Assembly: GCA_030039695.1 (NCBI GenBank)
Contig: JASHVB010000565.1
Location: 1-15,534, forward strand
Source of the DNA: Acetobacteraceae bacterium
GTDB taxonomy: Bacteria > Pseudomonadota > Alphaproteobacteria > Acetobacterales > Acetobacteraceae
Length of the DNA stretch: 15,534 nucleotides
Direction of reading: 5' to 3'
The stretch's first letter is position 1, and each line of letters starts with the position of its first letter. The position numbers and the translations under genes were made by a program. Shown here piece after piece: positions 14,642 through 15,534 of the stretch. Below the pieces are notes generated by a model. That model saw only the letters and a list, made by a program, of their open reading frames with translations, had not been told where the DNA came from and ran no database searches.

Positions 14642-15339
14642 GGGCCGAAAACGCCGGTTCCGGCCTGGCGGCGCACTTGTGGTCGGGGAGGGTGGACGCC
14701 CAAAGTAATGTCGCGGAACGCTGGTTCCTTGCCGGTGTCAACCGAGACGGCAGCATGAACGAACTCGTGGACCATCGCCGGGATCGTCGGTATCGAGCGC
14801 CCCCGAGCGGAAGGGCGCGTGTCGGTGCCAGCGGTACACACTCTCACCATGGAAGCCGCGCCGCCACCGATCCGTGTGAACCGCGCGCCGGTATAGACCG
14901 CGTGGGCGACCATCGTGCCCGAGCGGCCAGCTGATCCCACCGATACCTTACTGACGCTCGACCGCGCCGCAACAGTGCTGCCGCCGGACGACGGGACGAT
15001 ACCCGCGGACGACAACGGCGAGCCGGCATCGGCGCGGCGAGTTCAATCCTACCGCCGCTGCACCGCTATCTGCAGGATCGATGCGGAGACGGCGATGGCC
15101 TGGCCTGTCGCCGATGTTGTGGAATTCGCGTTGCCCGCCGACTCTGCACTCCGAACATTTCCGTTAACGGCAGGTTTGCGGCCCGCTACTCTGACATGGC
15201 CTCCATTATGGGCGTCATTGCCATCGTTAATGCGTCGTTGCTCAACGTGTCCTGTTCGTCAGCGAAAGCACGCGCCAATCCGCCAGATGTTGCGCCAACC
15301 ACTGGCATGTGGTGCGCCACGGGCCGACCAGGATGATAT
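14642..15339. other. 0.7 kb between the LysR gene and the dehydrogenase-like gene, possible decayed ORF
   Basis: No intact gene was recognised. On the minus strand one frame runs from 15258 to 14545 broken only by two close stops (TAG at 15051-15049, TGA at 15045-15043). Its product would be Ala/Ser/Gly/Val-rich, with NANSTTSATGQAIAVSAS before the stops and an HEFVH sequence (14769-14755) after them. It may be a decayed gene, but long antisense frames occur by chance in GC-rich DNA and the upstream half has no start codon. Confidence 0.35.
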
Positions 15340-15534
15340 TCAATTGTCGCCGACGGGAGGGGAGCGGTTAAGTCCCGCCTCCTCCTCGGCGATCAGACCG
15401 AGCACGCTCCAATCGAGATCGGCGTAGCCGCGAGCGATGCCCGTGATCAGCCGGTCGCGCACAACATCAACCGATGGCATTGGGGCACCCGCACTTTCCG
15501 ATTCGGCAAGCGCGAGGCGCACATCCTTCAGCAC
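15340..15534 (-). CDS. 3-Hydroxyisobutyrate dehydrogenase-like NAD(P)-dependent oxidoreductase, C-terminal end only
   Basis: The right edge cuts this minus-strand gene, leaving its last 64 codons. They read KDVRLALAESESAGAPMPSVDVVRDRLITGIARGYADLDWSVLG in three adjoining parts, the typical C-terminal helical domain of the beta-hydroxyacid dehydrogenase family (3-hydroxyisobutyrate, tartronate semialdehyde reductase and relatives). The lysine of LKDVRLAL is next to the conserved K-D pair of the family's last motif. The nucleotide-binding and catalytic parts lie outside the window, so substrate cannot be judged. The frame is open from the edge to the TGA at 15342-15340, and the first visible codon (GTG) is internal, not a start. 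The last few residues after GLIAEEEAGL are a short variable tail. Confidence 0.88.
   Translation of the reverse strand: MLKDVRLALAESESAGAPMPSVDVVRDRLITGIARGYADLDWSVLGLIAEEEAGLNRSPPVGDN

Noticed and set aside
14755..14769. HEFVH as evidence of a zinc metallopeptidase
   Set aside because: HExxH is short and common by chance, the surrounding sequence has no peptidase features, and the frame is broken upstream.

Overview
The window is GC-rich proteobacterial DNA. Third codon positions favour G or C, and the gene set looks alphaproteobacterial or similar: an ATP-binding TssM, an OmpA-fused TssL with DRT-type N-terminal motifs, and high-GC versions of YfeH, YnfM, Ohr and a 3-hydroxyisobutyrate dehydrogenase-like enzyme. 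No rRNA, tRNA, CRISPR array, intact insertion sequence or phage module was found. I cannot name the genus.

Positions 1-5811 hold part of a type VI secretion system (T6SS) operon, all on the minus strand. In transcription order it encodes a 56-residue putative lipoprotein with a glycine-rich tail, a FlgJ-like peptidoglycan glucosaminidase with a peptidoglycan-binding-like domain, an 'evolved' TssL (DotU domain, one membrane helix, OmpA-like domain), and TssM/IcmF, which runs off the left edge after about 1028 codons. TssL and TssM form the inner-membrane part of the secretion channel. The OmpA domain and the hydrolase both point to peptidoglycan as the layer the machine must hold and cross. 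Two DRT[L/V]IRR motifs at the TssL N-terminus suggest control by threonine phosphorylation.

Positions 5812-15534 differ: single genes are separated by 0.4-1.0 kb of apparently non-coding or decayed DNA. In order they are a YfeH-like transporter (+), a 69-residue single-helix protein (+) followed by a strong hairpin, an exported coiled-coil protein (-), a two-repeat cupin (+) preceded by a striking three-half-site dyad, a decayed katG 3' end just before an intact ohr (+), a probable receiver-domain remnant, a YnfM-type MFS transporter (-) divergent from a LysR regulator (+), and the 3' end of a 3-hydroxyisobutyrate dehydrogenase-like gene (-) cut by the right edge.

The most notable points are the paired phosphothreonine-type motifs in TssL, the unusual lipoprotein-hydrolase-tssL-tssM order, the ungapped internal duplication of the cupin, the GATAA/TTATC dyad cluster upstream of it, and the katG remnant beside ohr. 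No completely new system could be demonstrated from sequence alone.
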